Assembly: GCA_900756155.1 (NCBI GenBank)
Contig: CAAEJV010000032.1
Span: 1-64,000 of the forward strand
Length of the DNA: 64,000 bases
Source of the DNA: Pasteurellaceae bacterium
GTDB taxonomy: Bacteria > Pseudomonadota > Gammaproteobacteria > Enterobacterales > Pasteurellaceae
Reading direction: 5' to 3'
The notes under the pieces are model-generated. The model was not told where the DNA came from and did not search any database. It worked only from the letters and a program-made list of their open reading frames with translations. Shown in pieces: positions 34,574-44,053 of the stretch (positions are counted from its first letter, which is position 1; each line of letters starts with the position of its first letter). A program made the position numbers and the translations under genes.

Positions 34574-35587
34574 TTAACAGATTCGTGGTAAAGGTTCGTT
34601 GCGTGGTAAGTCTAATAAGCGACTTTGACCGAAAAGCCCAACAGCACGAACTTTGCCATCAGTCGTTACCTCGCCGATTACGGCCGCATTTTCACCTAAT
34701 GGATGGCTACGAAGCGCGGTCAGAATTTCAGCTGTTTTTGCTTTATCCGCCACAATCACTAATTTACCTTCATTAGCAAAATTTAACGCATCCAAACCAA
34801 GTAATTCACAAATACCACGTACTTCCTGACGAATTGGTAATACCGTTTCATCAATTTGAATCCCTACTTTCTGAGCCTGTGCAAATTCATGCAGTACCGC
34901 ATTCACACCACCACGAGTCGCATCGCGTACAGCTTTCACCCCTTCAATCGGACGAATGCAATCAATAAGCGGGGCAAGCACAGCACAATCACTGCGTAAG
35001 TCCGTTTGAATACCAAGATTTTCGCGTAAATTCAAAATGGTTGCACCATGATCACCCAAAGTACCACTCACGATAATCTGATCATCTGGTTGAATGCGAT
35101 GTACACCCCAGTCGAGTCCGTTTGGAATCACACCAATGCCTGCCGTATTGATAAACACTTTATCTATCGCGCCTTTTTGTACCACTTTGGTATCACCGGT
35201 TACCACTTGAATACCGGCTGACTGGCAGGCTTTTGCCATAGATTGAATCAATTTTTTTAAAGTTTCTAATGGTAAGCCTTCTTCCAGAATAAACCCACAG
35301 GATAAATATTTTGGTACGGCACCACATACCGCTACATCGTTAGCTGTACCACACACGGCGAGTTTACCAATGTCACCACCCGGGAAAAAAATTGGATCAA
35401 TCACAAAACTATCGGTAGAAAATGACAGAGTCCCACCTAAAGCATTCAACTCTTGTAAATCAATGCGAGCCTGATCTTCGCCTTGTGAAAGTATTGGATT
35501 ATCAAATGCCTCGACAAAATAATCGCGGATCAACTCTTGCATTGTGGCACCGCCATTTCCGTGTGCCATCGTAATAAAATCAGTCAT
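34574..35587 (-). CDS. hypE: HypE, hydrogenase maturation protein (cyanide synthesis)
   Basis: HypE dehydrates a thiocarboxamide on its C-terminal cysteine to a thiocyanate, giving the CN ligands of the NiFe site. The 337-residue protein has the PurM-like fold signatures (HGNGGATMQELI near the start, SFSTDSFVIDPIFFPGGDIGKLAVCGTANDVAV in the ATP region split by turns) and ends in PRIC, the acceptor Cys337. I start at 35587 after GACGGGAATAAAACA; an upstream in-frame ATG lies inside hypD. It is last in hypB-hypD-hypE. Confidence 0.95.
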   Translation of the reverse strand: MTDFITMAHGNGGATMQELIRDYFVEAFDNPILSQGEDQARIDLQELNALGGTLSFSTDSFVIDPIFFPGGDIGKLAVCGTANDVAVCGAVPKYLSCGFILEEGLPLETLKKLIQSMAKACQSAGIQVVTGDTKVVQKGAIDKVFINTAGIGVIPNGLDWGVHRIQPDDQIIVSGTLGDHGATILNLRENLGIQTDLRSDCAVLAPLIDCIRPIEGVKAVRDATRGGVNAVLHEFAQAQKVGIQIDETVLPIRQEVRGICELLGLDALNFANEGKLVIVADKAKTAEILTALRSHPLGENAAVIGEVTTDGKVRAVGLFGQSRLLDLPRNEPLPRIC

Positions 35588-35591
35588 TGTT

Positions 35592-36704
35592 TTATTCCCG
35601 TCTGTATTGATAATAGGCCGCACATGCCCCTTCAGAAGACACCATTAACGCACCATAAGCATTGTCAGGATTACATTTTTTAGCAAATAATGGGCAATCC
35701 GCCGGCTTACATTTACCGATTAATACATCACCGCAGCGAGAATCAGGATCATCGGCAACTTGATGTGGCTGACAAGCAAAATGCGCTTCCGCATCAAAGC
35801 ATTGATAATCATCTGTTAGTTCAACACCCGATTCCGCAATTTCGCCTAATCCACGCCATTCACTACTGGCTTTCAAGCGGAACACTTCACTGATTGCCTG
35901 TTGTGCTAACTCATTGCCATGTTGGTGTACGATACGTTTATACTGATTTTCCACTTCACAGCGTTTTTCAACAATCTGCGTAACCAACATTAAAATAGCT
36001 TGTAGGATATCTAAAGGCTCAAAACCGGTGATCACAAAAGGCTTGTGATAGGTATCACATAATTCTTGATAAGGTTCAGAACCAATCACCATACTAACAT
36101 GACCTGGTGCAAGGAAGCCGTCAATTTTGACTTGTCCTTGTGACAATAAGCTGTGTAATGTCGGGATGATGGTAATATTTTGGCATACCACAAAAAAGTT
36201 TTTTACCTGCTGTTTTTTCGCTTGTTGCAAAGTAATCGCGGCACTTGGCATCGTCGTTTCAAAACCGAGTGAAAAGAATACCACTTTTTTGTCTGGATTA
36301 TTGGATGCGATATTCAATGCATCAAGCGGTGAATAAACGATACGAACATCCGCGCCCTGTGCTTTGGCTTCTAATAATGAGCCTAGACGTCCGCGTACTC
36401 GCATGGCATCACCGAAAGTACAGAAAATCACTTCTGGACGACGAGCAATCTCAATACAAACATCAATTCGCCCCATCGGTAAGACACACACTGGGCAGCC
36501 TGGACCATGAATAAATTCAATACTTTTGGGTAATAAACGATCCAGCCCAAATTTAAAAATAGTATGAGTATGTCCGCCACAGACCTCCATCAAATATAAC
36601 GGATTTTCTGGTGTAAAGTGCGGTTGGTTTTCCATTATTTTTTGTAGTCGCTGTAACAGACTTTTAGCCAGTTCAGGATCACGAAATTCATCAACAAACT
36701 GCAT
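35592..36704 (-). CDS. hypD: HypD, hydrogenase maturation Fe-S scaffold
   Basis: HypD with HypC carries the iron on which the CN and CO ligands are assembled. The 370 residues contain the conserved CGGHTHTIFKFGLDRLLP and GPGCPVCVLP motifs with the redox-active cysteines. A C-terminal cysteine-rich region (CGDVLIGKCKPADCPLFAKKCNP) holds the 4Fe-4S cluster. It ends four bases before hypE begins and follows hypB by nine bases, so the three are one unit. Confidence 0.96.
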   Translation of the reverse strand: MQFVDEFRDPELAKSLLQRLQKIMENQPHFTPENPLYLMEVCGGHTHTIFKFGLDRLLPKSIEFIHGPGCPVCVLPMGRIDVCIEIARRPEVIFCTFGDAMRVRGRLGSLLEAKAQGADVRIVYSPLDALNIASNNPDKKVVFFSLGFETTMPSAAITLQQAKKQQVKNFFVVCQNITIIPTLHSLLSQGQVKIDGFLAPGHVSMVIGSEPYQELCDTYHKPFVITGFEPLDILQAILMLVTQIVEKRCEVENQYKRIVHQHGNELAQQAISEVFRLKASSEWRGLGEIAESGVELTDDYQCFDAEAHFACQPHQVADDPDSRCGDVLIGKCKPADCPLFAKKCNPDNAYGALMVSSEGACAAYYQYRRE

Positions 36705-36713
36705 TTGATGCTC

Positions 36714-37520
36714 CTATCGTTCTTGCGCTTTTAACCAGTCTAGCCATTGCTGTAACCCTTCTCCACTTTGAGAAGACAACTGGATAACCTCAATTGTTGG
36801 ATTCACTTGTTTCGCATAAGCAATACATTTTTCCACATCAAAATTTAAGTACGGCAGTAAATCTACTTTGTTTAAAATCATTAACTTCGAAGCCGCAAAC
36901 ATATGTGGATATTTGAGTGGTTTATCTTCACCTTCTGTCACAGATAAGATCACTACTTTGGCGTGCTCGCCTAAATCAAACTCTGATGGGCAGACTAGGT
37001 TTCCGACATTTTCAATAAACATCAGGCTATTTTCCTGTGGCTGCAATTTCACCAATGCATTACCAATCATTTGTGCATCTAAGTGACAACCTTTACCCGT
37101 ATTAACTTGAATCGCTGGTACACCCGTTTGACGAATACGATCTGCGTCATTTTCTGTTTGTTGATCGCCCTCGATCACATAACAAGGATAGTCGTTTTTT
37201 AATGCGTTTAATGTAGTCGTCAACAAGGTTGTTTTGCCTGAACCAGGACTTGAAACAAGATTAAGCGCCAAAATATGCTGATTGGCGAAAAATCGACGAT
37301 TCATATCGGCTAATTGATTGTTTGCACCGAGAATATCTTGTTCTACTTTCAGTAATCGTTGCTGAGTTTCTTCTTGTTGTGGAGAGTCTGGCATGCGGAA
37401 GGAGGAGTGAGAAAAATTAGGTAGTTTTGTTGCATGTTGCGCATTGGAATCATTATGAACATGCGGTAATTCTCCGATTCTGACTTGGTCTGGATGGCCA
37501 CAGCCACAGGTTGTACACAT
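36714..37520 (-). CDS. hypB: HypB, nickel-inserting GTPase
   Basis: HypB binds nickel and uses GTP to deliver it, with HypA, into the hydrogenase large subunit. The 268-residue protein begins MCTTCGCG, the high-affinity CxxCGC nickel site. It has a P-loop SSPGSGKTTLL (about 90), the metal-binding CHLD region and the NKVDLL base-recognition motif. Unlike some relatives it has no long polyhistidine stretch, only scattered histidines in residues 9-40. It starts the hypBDE unit. Confidence 0.96.
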   Translation of the reverse strand: MCTTCGCGHPDQVRIGELPHVHNDSNAQHATKLPNFSHSSFRMPDSPQQEETQQRLLKVEQDILGANNQLADMNRRFFANQHILALNLVSSPGSGKTTLLTTTLNALKNDYPCYVIEGDQQTENDADRIRQTGVPAIQVNTGKGCHLDAQMIGNALVKLQPQENSLMFIENVGNLVCPSEFDLGEHAKVVILSVTEGEDKPLKYPHMFAASKLMILNKVDLLPYLNFDVEKCIAYAKQVNPTIEVIQLSSQSGEGLQQWLDWLKAQER

Positions 37521-37586
37521 AAGTCACCTCAATAATTTTTCGTTTATTCTGTAAATACTTAGAATCTATGGTAATTCACATGCGTT

Positions 37587-37601
37587 AGAATACCATATTC
37601 T
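37587..37601. promoter_or_regulatory. Inverted repeat AGAAT-N5-ATTCT upstream of hypB
   Basis: AGAATACCATATTCT is a perfect inverted repeat centred about 74 bp before the hypB start. A repeat of identical form, AGAAT-N5-ATTCT, lies upstream of fdhF at 44054-44068. No known regulator is assigned. Confidence 0.35.
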
Positions 37602-37706
37602 CTATCTTAAATATATTCTTTGAAGAGAGATAAATACATACTATCAAGTAGTTAGCGTATTTTATATTCAAAAGATCTGGTTAAATTTGCCAATTTAGAC
37701 ATCTTG

Positions 37707-38048
37707 CTATTTTACGGCAATTTCTTTCACTCTAAATTCGGTGCCACTTCGACGTTGTAAACAGGCACTGTGACAATGTGGACAGCAATCTTGATAGGCT
37801 TCAATCTCAACTTCCTTTTGACATTGCCAGCACCATGCAATCGCAGGTAAATGAATAAAATGTAACTGACAGTTTTCAGCAACGGTATCTTTGCGCATAA
37901 TTTCAAAGCAGAATTCTACCGCACTTTGCTCGACACAAGACAGTGCCCCAATTTCTAGCCAAATATCTGTCACTTCATGGATTTCATGCTTTTTCTGTTG
38001 TTGATCAATAATTTCCATAATATTCTGACAGAGAGACATCTCATGCAT
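37707..38048 (-). CDS. hypA: HypA, hydrogenase nickel chaperone
   Basis: A 113-residue nickel- and zinc-binding protein that partners HypB. The N-terminal MHEMSLCQNI contains His2, the nickel ligand, and the zinc site is formed by CWQC and CCPHC near residues 75-95. It follows an AAGGAG ribosome site. It is separated from hypB by 186 bp and is therefore probably transcribed independently or from its own promoter with read-through to hypBDE. Confidence 0.95.
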   Translation of the reverse strand: MHEMSLCQNIMEIIDQQQKKHEIHEVTDIWLEIGALSCVEQSAVEFCFEIMRKDTVAENCQLHFIHLPAIAWCWQCQKEVEIEAYQDCCPHCHSACLQRRSGTEFRVKEIAVK

Positions 38049-38184
38049 GATTTTCTCCTTAAAATAAAAAAGCAGTCTGTTCCAATTCTACTCTTTTTTG
38101 ATGTTTATTTTCAGCGTTTCTGTGTTTCGTTGTTCGATATTTAAACGTTATTTGAAAAATTTTTACTGGTACTCGTGCTAGATA

Positions 38185-38598
38185 TCATTTTAGCGGCACA
38201 AAATTAATGCCGCTATGCTGCAATAAGGTATTCATTAAATCATTATTTTGCTCAAACTGACTACATTTGCCTTTGAGCTGAATTAAGCGAATTCTCAAGT
38301 GAGCTAATTCATGGATCCGTTTTGATACTTCTCGAATATGTCGATCTAACAGCTCATTGATTTCTCTTTCCTGCTCTTGAGTGGCACATTGAGGATTGAG
38401 CAACATTTTGATTTCTTTTAGTGAAATATCCAAACTGCGGCAATAGCAAATAAAAGAAAGTTGTTTCAAATGCTCTTCCGTATAAACGCGAAAATTACCA
38501 CTCGTTCGCTTGGCGGGTTCAATTAATCCTTGTTTTTCATAGAAACGTACGGCTTCCACCGTACAGCCAACAATGTTGGCTAGCTGACCAATTTTCAT
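38185..38598 (-). CDS. nimR: NimR, MerR-family nickel-responsive regulator
   Basis: A 137-residue MerR-type activator next to and divergent from the nickel importer, the arrangement described for H. influenzae NimR-nikKLMQO. The N-terminal winged helix has GQLANIVGCTVEAVRFYEKQGL. Possible metal ligands are Cys71, Cys112 and a cluster of histidines (His86, His96, His100, His128). The position matching the third cysteine of CadR/PbrR-type sensors is not a cysteine, consistent with a metal other than Cd or Pb. The promoter it should act on has the 19-bp spacer diagnostic of MerR control. Confidence 0.9.
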   Translation of the reverse strand: MKIGQLANIVGCTVEAVRFYEKQGLIEPAKRTSGNFRVYTEEHLKQLSFICYCRSLDISLKEIKMLLNPQCATQEQEREINELLDRHIREVSKRIHELAHLRIRLIQLKGKCSQFEQNNDLMNTLLQHSGINFVPLK

Positions 38599-38614
38599 TT
38601 TTTTTAAATTACAC

Positions 38615-38645
38615 TTGACTCTGAAGTTACTTCATATTTTATACT
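38615..38645 (+). promoter_or_regulatory. NimR-controlled nik promoter with 19-bp spacer
   Basis: A -35 box TTGACT (38615-38620) and a -10 box TATACT (38640-38645) are separated by 19 nt, too long for unaided sigma-70 and typical of MerR-family promoters. In the spacer lies the inverted repeat TGAAGTTACTTCA (38622-38634), the likely NimR operator. The promoter points to nikK; nimR starts 17 bp away on the other strand. Confidence 0.85.
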
Positions 38646-38683
38646 TTACCACAGTATTCACATGTTAGAAAAGGAGAACTTCC

Positions 38684-39367
38684 ATGAAAAAAACAGCATT
38701 ACTTATCACTGCACTATTCGGTGCTTCACTCGCTAATGCACATAATGTTTGGTTGGAGCCCGTTAAGGATGTAAAAGGGCAATATGTGGTTAAATTTGGT
38801 CATGAGGAAACTGAAACCTATCCTCAAAGCAAATTAAAAGCAGTACGCCTACTTGATACTAAAGGCCAATTGCAAAATGCCACAGTAAACTTTAAAGAAG
38901 GCGAAGCACACTTTGCTGCACCTGATGCTGCCATCGCATTTATTCGCTTCGATAATGGTGTTTGGTCGAAATTGCCAAGCGGTAAATATGTCGAAAAAAC
39001 CAAACAGCAAGCCCCAGATGCTGTGCTTAGTGTTAATCCAGTCAAATTCGGCAAAGCGATTTTACACTGGGATGCGCAAGCAAATAAATCACATAACATG
39101 GATTATGAATTGATCCCACAAAGTGAACCGAAAGCGGGACAACCACTCGATATTCTCGTGTTAGTAAAAGGTAAACCTGTGCAAGGCATCAAAGTGGGTT
39201 TAGGCGAAGATCACCCATTCAACTTAACCAATGAAAAAGGTATTGCACAATTCACCCCTAAAGCGGGCTATAACAAAGTCTGGGCTGAATTTGACGAGCC
39301 GGTTAAAGACAATCCTGACTATAACAAACGTAGTGTTGAATATATGCTGACTTTTGATGCGAAATAA
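38684..39367 (+). CDS. nikK: NikK, periplasmic component of the nickel ECF importer
   Basis: A 227-residue DUF4198-type periplasmic protein with a clear signal peptide ending SLANA-H. The mature protein begins HNVWLEP; an N-terminal histidine is a suitable metal ligand. It is the first gene of nikKLMQO, and family knowledge links NikK to nickel delivery to NikM. It has an AAGGAG ribosome site and ends with the stop overlapping the first base of nikL's start region (TAATG). Confidence 0.9.
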   Translation: MKKTALLITALFGASLANAHNVWLEPVKDVKGQYVVKFGHEETETYPQSKLKAVRLLDTKGQLQNATVNFKEGEAHFAAPDAAIAFIRFDNGVWSKLPSGKYVEKTKQQAPDAVLSVNPVKFGKAILHWDAQANKSHNMDYELIPQSEPKAGQPLDILVLVKGKPVQGIKVGLGEDHPFNLTNEKGIAQFTPKAGYNKVWAEFDEPVKDNPDYNKRSVEYMLTFDAK

Positions 39368-39870
39368 TGAAAAGAGTTGTATTTTTAACCGCACTTTTCA
39401 CCTGGCTGTGCGCACCATCAGCATTGGCTCATAGTTTGCATGTATTTGCACAATATGATGGACGCACAGTCTCTGGCAAAGCCTATTATTCCGATATGAC
39501 CCCAGCTGCAGAAACCTATATGGAAATTTTGCAAGCTGGTCAGGACTCCCCTCTATTGGAAGGCAAAACAGATCGCGATGGGCAATTTGCCTATCCGATC
39601 AATACGACTACCGAAGGTGCCATTAAAGTAGTGATAGAAGGTGAAGAAGGACATCGTGCCTCAATTGTTGCCAACAGAGTATCTACGCAAGCATCTAACA
39701 ACAGTGGCAATGCATTGATGTTGGTCCGCGAAGATATTTCTAAATTAAAAGACAAAATTTACCTGCACGATATTATTGGCGGTATCGGCTATATTGTTGG
39801 TATTTTTGGCTTATGGGCATTGATTAGAGCCTCAAAGATGACGCGTGCGTCGCAATCTAAGGAAAGATAA
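39367..39870 (+). CDS. nikL: NikL, membrane-anchored component of the nickel importer
   Basis: A 167-residue protein with a signal peptide (cleavage about ALA-H), a carboxypeptidase-regulatory-like beta domain in the periplasm and one C-terminal membrane helix (about 138-158). The mature start HSLHVFAQYDG carries two histidines. In nickel-type ECF systems such a protein (NikL or NikN) supports the NikM channel. The stop lies one base before the nikM start. Confidence 0.88.
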   Translation: MKRVVFLTALFTWLCAPSALAHSLHVFAQYDGRTVSGKAYYSDMTPAAETYMEILQAGQDSPLLEGKTDRDGQFAYPINTTTEGAIKVVIEGEEGHRASIVANRVSTQASNNSGNALMLVREDISKLKDKIYLHDIIGGIGYIVGIFGLWALIRASKMTRASQSKER

Positions 39871-39871
39871 T

Positions 39872-40483
39872 ATGCATTTATCGGAAGGTGTGTTGCATAC
39901 ACCCGTACTGCTTGGTGGTGCAGCTGTCGCATTAGTCTGCGTAATGATTGGTCTGAAACGTCTCAATTCGCAGCAATTGCCGCTAACAGCATTGTTTGCT
40001 GCTGCTTTTTTTGTTGCTGGAACCATTCATGTACCGGTAGGCATTGGTAGCGTGCATCTCATCTTAAACGGCATGGCCGGCCTATTTCTTGGCTGGGCCG
40101 TTTTCCCTGCTTTTTTAATCGCATTAGTCCTACAAGCCCTGCTCTTTTCCTTCGGAGGATTTGCTGTATTAGGCGTCAATTTATGCGTGATGGCACTACC
40201 TGCCCTTCTTGTACATTGGCTATTTGCAAAAAGACTTGAACATGACAATTCCCGTCGCACTCAAATTACTGCCGGTATTGGTGCTGGCGTGATTGGCGTT
40301 GGCGGTTCAGCCTTGCTCGCCTCTCTAGTCTTAGCATTGGATGGCGGTAAAGCCTATAGCGATCTGATCATGCTTCTGGTGATATCACATATCCCCGTAT
40401 TTATTATCGACAGTATCGTCAGTGTCGGTGTGGTCTTATTGTTAAACAAAATGTATCCAACAGCGCTCAGTGTGGTGAAATGA
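39872..40483 (+). CDS. nikM: NikM, nickel-binding S component of the ECF importer
   Basis: The substrate-specific integral membrane subunit, CbiM/NikM family, 203 residues with about six to seven helices. It starts MHLSEGVLHTP: the N-terminal Met-His is inserted in the protein core and coordinates nickel, which confirms this start at 39872 after AAGGAAAGATAAT rather than the longer frame from 39845. A second histidine-containing segment, TIHVPVG, follows at about residue 50. It overlaps nikQ by four bases. Confidence 0.93.
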   Translation: MHLSEGVLHTPVLLGGAAVALVCVMIGLKRLNSQQLPLTALFAAAFFVAGTIHVPVGIGSVHLILNGMAGLFLGWAVFPAFLIALVLQALLFSFGGFAVLGVNLCVMALPALLVHWLFAKRLEHDNSRRTQITAGIGAGVIGVGGSALLASLVLALDGGKAYSDLIMLLVISHIPVFIIDSIVSVGVVLLLNKMYPTALSVVK

Positions 40484-41124
40484 ATTTCCTTGCTATTTTT
40501 CAACCGCACTTGCGATTAATTTATGTGTTTTTGTGTGGACTTATCGTCAGCACAATGACACATATTTCAACGCTTATTATCCTTAATCTAGTCGTATTAG
40601 TCGGATTACTTATTGCGCTAATACGCTATCGAAAATCCCTTGCCGGTTATTTCAAATATTGGCTTAAACTGAATTTTTTCACTTTGCTTGTTTGGTTGAC
40701 CTTAAGCTGGAAAATCACCGAACAAGGTTTAGCATTAAATCCAATAGGGATTCAGCTTGCACTGCTCATCACGCTACGTTTCAATTTGATTTTAAGTTTA
40801 ACTCGCCTCTTGTTAATTGATATGAACGAGAGCCTTTTATTGCAAGCATTGTGCCGTTTGCCATTACCCGAAAAACTACTTCACCTATTTGTTCTCACTG
40901 TGCGCTATATTTCCGTGTTCAGTGAAGTACATAAAAAGATGGATATGGCAATGCGAGCACGTGGCTACCAGCCAAAACTTAATGGCAGAACCTTATTTAT
41001 CACGGCGCAGCGTGTCGCCCTATTATTAATTCATGCACTTGTTAAAGCAGAAAAAACAGAAATGGCGCTAAAAGCTCGTGGCTTTCATCTGCATGATGTG
41101 AAAAAAACACAGGATAAATCTTGA
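40480..41124 (+). CDS. nikQ: NikQ, T component (transmembrane coupling protein)
   Basis: CbiQ/EcfT-family membrane protein, 214 residues, with four to five hydrophobic helices. The cytosolic coupling motifs of the family are seen as AMRARGYQP (about 162) and ALKARGFHL (about 203), both containing the A-R-G tripeptide that contacts the ATPase. It overlaps nikM and nikO by four bases each, as in a tightly coupled operon. Confidence 0.92.
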   Translation: MNFLAIFQPHLRLIYVFLCGLIVSTMTHISTLIILNLVVLVGLLIALIRYRKSLAGYFKYWLKLNFFTLLVWLTLSWKITEQGLALNPIGIQLALLITLRFNLILSLTRLLLIDMNESLLLQALCRLPLPEKLLHLFVLTVRYISVFSEVHKKMDMAMRARGYQPKLNGRTLFITAQRVALLLIHALVKAEKTEMALKARGFHLHDVKKTQDKS

Positions 41125-41765
41125 TGAACGTCCTCGAAGTCAAACAATTACAGATCATGCGCGACCAACGCGTGATTATTGATAACCTTTCTTTTGAACT
41201 CCCTGAAGGTCATCGCCTTTTTTTACAAGGCGATATTGGTTGTGGGAAATCAACCTTATTACACTGTCTATTAGGTTTTATACCTTACCAACAAGGAGAA
41301 ATTCGCTGGTTCGGTAATGTATGTCGACAAGAAAAAGATTTTGTACCACTACGTGGAAAGGTAGGCATCTGTTTCCAACATGCTGGCGATCAACTTTTTG
41401 GTCCAACCGTACTTGATGACGTAGCCTTTGGTCCACTTAATCAAGGATTGAACAGAGATGAAGCTTATCAAATAGCATTACAACAGTTGGAACGTCTAAA
41501 TATTGTTGGGTTAAAAGATCGCTCTGTGAATACCTTATCTGGTGGTGAACAGAATTTTACTGCGCTAGCCGGCGTACTGGCGATGCAGCCAAAAGTATTA
41601 TTACTTGATGAGCCAACGAATGGACTCGATGTAAAAAATATCGCCAAACTGACCGCACTTTTACGCGAATTACAGTTGCCAATGCTTATTGCTTCACATG
41701 ATTTACACTTTAGTGAAACACTTGCGGATTCCTGTTTATCTTTAGCTACGGATAACGATGACTAA
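41121..41765 (+). CDS. nikO: NikO, ATPase of the nickel ECF importer
   Basis: ABC ATPase of the CbiO/EcfA type, 214 residues. Walker A GDIGCGKSTLL, Q-loop region CFQHAGDQLFGPTVLDDVAFGP typical of ECF ATPases, signature LSGGEQN, Walker B VLLLDEPTNGLD and switch SHDLHF are all present. It is shorter than many CbiO proteins (about 260-280 residues), missing the C-terminal extension, but all catalytic motifs are intact. A bidirectional terminator follows. Confidence 0.93.
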   Translation: MMNVLEVKQLQIMRDQRVIIDNLSFELPEGHRLFLQGDIGCGKSTLLHCLLGFIPYQQGEIRWFGNVCRQEKDFVPLRGKVGICFQHAGDQLFGPTVLDDVAFGPLNQGLNRDEAYQIALQQLERLNIVGLKDRSVNTLSGGEQNFTALAGVLAMQPKVLLLDEPTNGLDVKNIAKLTALLRELQLPMLIASHDLHFSETLADSCLSLATDNDD

Positions 41766-41802
41766 ATGCGTTCATCATGCGTAAGAAATAATTCAATAAA
41801 AA

Positions 41803-41829
41803 ACGGGCGAACCATTTAAGTTCGCCCGT
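41803..41829. terminator. Bidirectional terminator between nikO and fdhF
   Basis: The stem ACGGGCGAAC/GTTCGCCCGT, ten perfect GC-rich pairs with a seven-base loop, stands between two convergent genes. Confidence 0.88.
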
Positions 41830-41848
41830 CATTCATTTATGACACTAA

Positions 41849-44008
41849 TCAAGCCACAAGTGCGGTTTCTTTTAAGCGATTTTTTAATTTCGCGTATTCA
41901 GTTACCACATAGCGTTCAGCCCAGGCTTGGTCTTCGATTTTATCAATACGAACCGCGCTATATTTGTATTCCGGCGTTCTTGAACCCGGGTTCAAATGTT
42001 CAGCGGTTAATTCGTTACATTTACCGATCCACCATTGGTAGGTCATATAACAAGCGCCTTTGTTAGTACGCGTGCTCACATCTGCGCGAGAAATAACTTT
42101 ACCACGTGATGAGGCAATCCAAACCAAATCGTTGTTTTTAATGCCTAATTCTTTGGCATCTTGATCGTTCATTTGTACGAATCCCGGCTCATCTGCAAGT
42201 GCAGCTAGAGCGCGGCAGTTACCTGTCATTGAACGGCAAGAATAGTGACCGACTTCACGCACGGTAGAAAGTACCAATGGGAACTCTTCAGAAAGATCTT
42301 CCATTGGTGGCTCCCAATCACAAGCGAAGAACTCAGCTTTGCCGTTAGGACGGTCGAAGATTTGGCCTTTATACAAGTATGTTGTGCCTTGATCTTCAGG
42401 GCCTTCATCAGTACATGGCCATTGGATATAACCCAAGCCTTCCATTTTTTCGTAAGTTGCCCCTTTGTAAATTGGACAAAGCGAACGAAGTTCATCCCAA
42501 ATTTCTTTGGTATTGTTATAGTGCATTGGATAGCCCATTGCTGTAGCAAGTTCGCTAATGATTACCCAGTCATCCTTGACGTTGCCGGTTGGTTCAATGG
42601 CTTTATAGAAACGTTGGAAACCACGGTCAGCAGCACTATATACACCTTCATGTTCAGCACAAGAAGTGGCAGGTAATAAAATATCTGCTTCTGCGGCTGT
42701 TTGAGTCATGAAGATATCTTGAACGATGAGAAGTTCAACTTTCTCGAAGGCTTTTTTAACCGCATTAATATCAGGCTCAGTTTGTAATGTATCTTCACCC
42801 ATGATATAGAATGCTTTAATTTTATCTTCCATGATCGCTTCAGGTACTTCACTCAACGGTACACCTGGTTTGCTTGGAATAGACGGTACGCCCCAAGCTT
42901 TCGCAAATTTTGCATTAATTTCCGGGTCAGCAAAACTTTGATAGCCTGGTAATGTGTTGAATAACGCACCCATATCGCATGCGCCCTGTACGTTGTTTTG
43001 ACCACGCACTGGGTTTACACCAACATTTGGTTTACCTAAGTTACCGGTAAGCATTGCCAAGCTTGCTAACGCACGTACGGTTTCTACACCTTGACGGAAT
43101 TGGCAAACGCCCATACCCCATAAGATAGTAGCAGTTTCCGCTTTCGCATAAGTGCGGGCAATTTCACGCAACATCTCAGGTTCAATACCTGTGATGTGTT
43201 GAGTGGATTCCGGTGTATAAGCTTTCACGGTTTCATAGAACGCATCGAAGTTTTCGGTGTGTTCATCAATAAATTTTTGATCTTGTAATCCTTCCTCTAA
43301 AATCACATTCATCATCGCATTCAAGAATGCGACGTTAGACCCGTTAGCAAGCGGTGCATAAATATCCGCAATACGGGCTGTTTCGATTTTACGAGGGTCA
43401 CAAACAATAACTTTCGCCCCTTTTGCTTTGGCGTGATTAATTCGACGCGCCACAATAGGGTGTGAAGTGGAGGCATTATAGCCAAAAATGAATACGCATT
43501 TGGTATCTTCAATCTCAACAATTGAGTTGGACATTGCGCCGTTACCGACCGATTTGAGCAGACCTGTTACAGAAGGGCCGTGTCACACGCGCGCACAACA
43601 GTCAATGTTGTTATTTCCTAATACCGCACGGGCGAATTTTTGCATAACGAAGTTCACTTCGTTACCTGGTCCACGGGAAGAGCCCGTTACCATAATCGAT
43701 TCGTTACCGTACTTTTCTTTGATTTCACTGAGACGTCTTGCTGTGTAAGAAATCGCTTCTTCCCAGCTCACTGGTGTGAATGGTTCGCCACGTTTGTAGC
43801 GGATCATCGGTTGAGTTAGGCGAGGAGTTAGGATTTTTGTATCATGCACAAAATCCCAGCCATAATATCCTTTTAGGCATAACTCCCCTTCGTTTGTTTT
43901 TCCGTTTGCACCTTCAGCACCCACAATTTTGTTGTTTTCCACCAAAAGATGGATTTTACAACCTGAGGCACAATACGGACATACGGTAATTACTTTTTTA
44001 ATAGCCAT
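41849..44008 (-). CDS. fdhF: FdhF, selenocysteine formate dehydrogenase H
   Basis: Molybdenum enzyme oxidising formate to CO2 for the formate hydrogenlyase complex. The gene reads 719 residues if the in-frame TGA at 43583-43585 is decoded as selenocysteine (residue 142, in CCARV-U-HGPSVTGLL), exactly where E. coli FdhF has Sec140. A 4Fe-4S site is formed by CPYCASGC and Cys at ELCLKG near the N-terminus. MopB-type cofactor-binding regions follow (VRGQNNVQGACDMG, WWIGKCNELT). The two halves appear as separate frames but are one gene. It lies 177 bp downstream of the hyf-hycHI operon on the same strand, probably with its own promoter. Confidence 0.96.
43545..43585 (-). promoter_or_regulatory. 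SECIS element directing selenocysteine insertion in fdhF
   Basis: Directly after the TGA the mRNA reads TGACACGGCCC, and 17 nt later has the loop sequence GGTCTGC (43558-43564). TCGGTCGGTAA follows on the other side. This layout and most bases match the E. coli fdhF SECIS hairpin that SelB binds. Confidence 0.9.
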
Positions 44009-44053
44009 AGTAACGTCCTTATTTTAATACAACACGAGGTTAGAGATAGAATT

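Noticed and set aside
37521..37706. Sigma-54 promoter before hypB
   Set aside because: Neither strand of the gap contains the GG-N10-GC core in TGGCAC/TTGC context; no support for it.
41849..44008. Two separate genes or a frameshifted molybdopterin oxidoreductase
   Set aside because: The break is an in-frame TGA at the known selenocysteine position, followed by a SECIS-like hairpin, so it is one intact fdhF gene.
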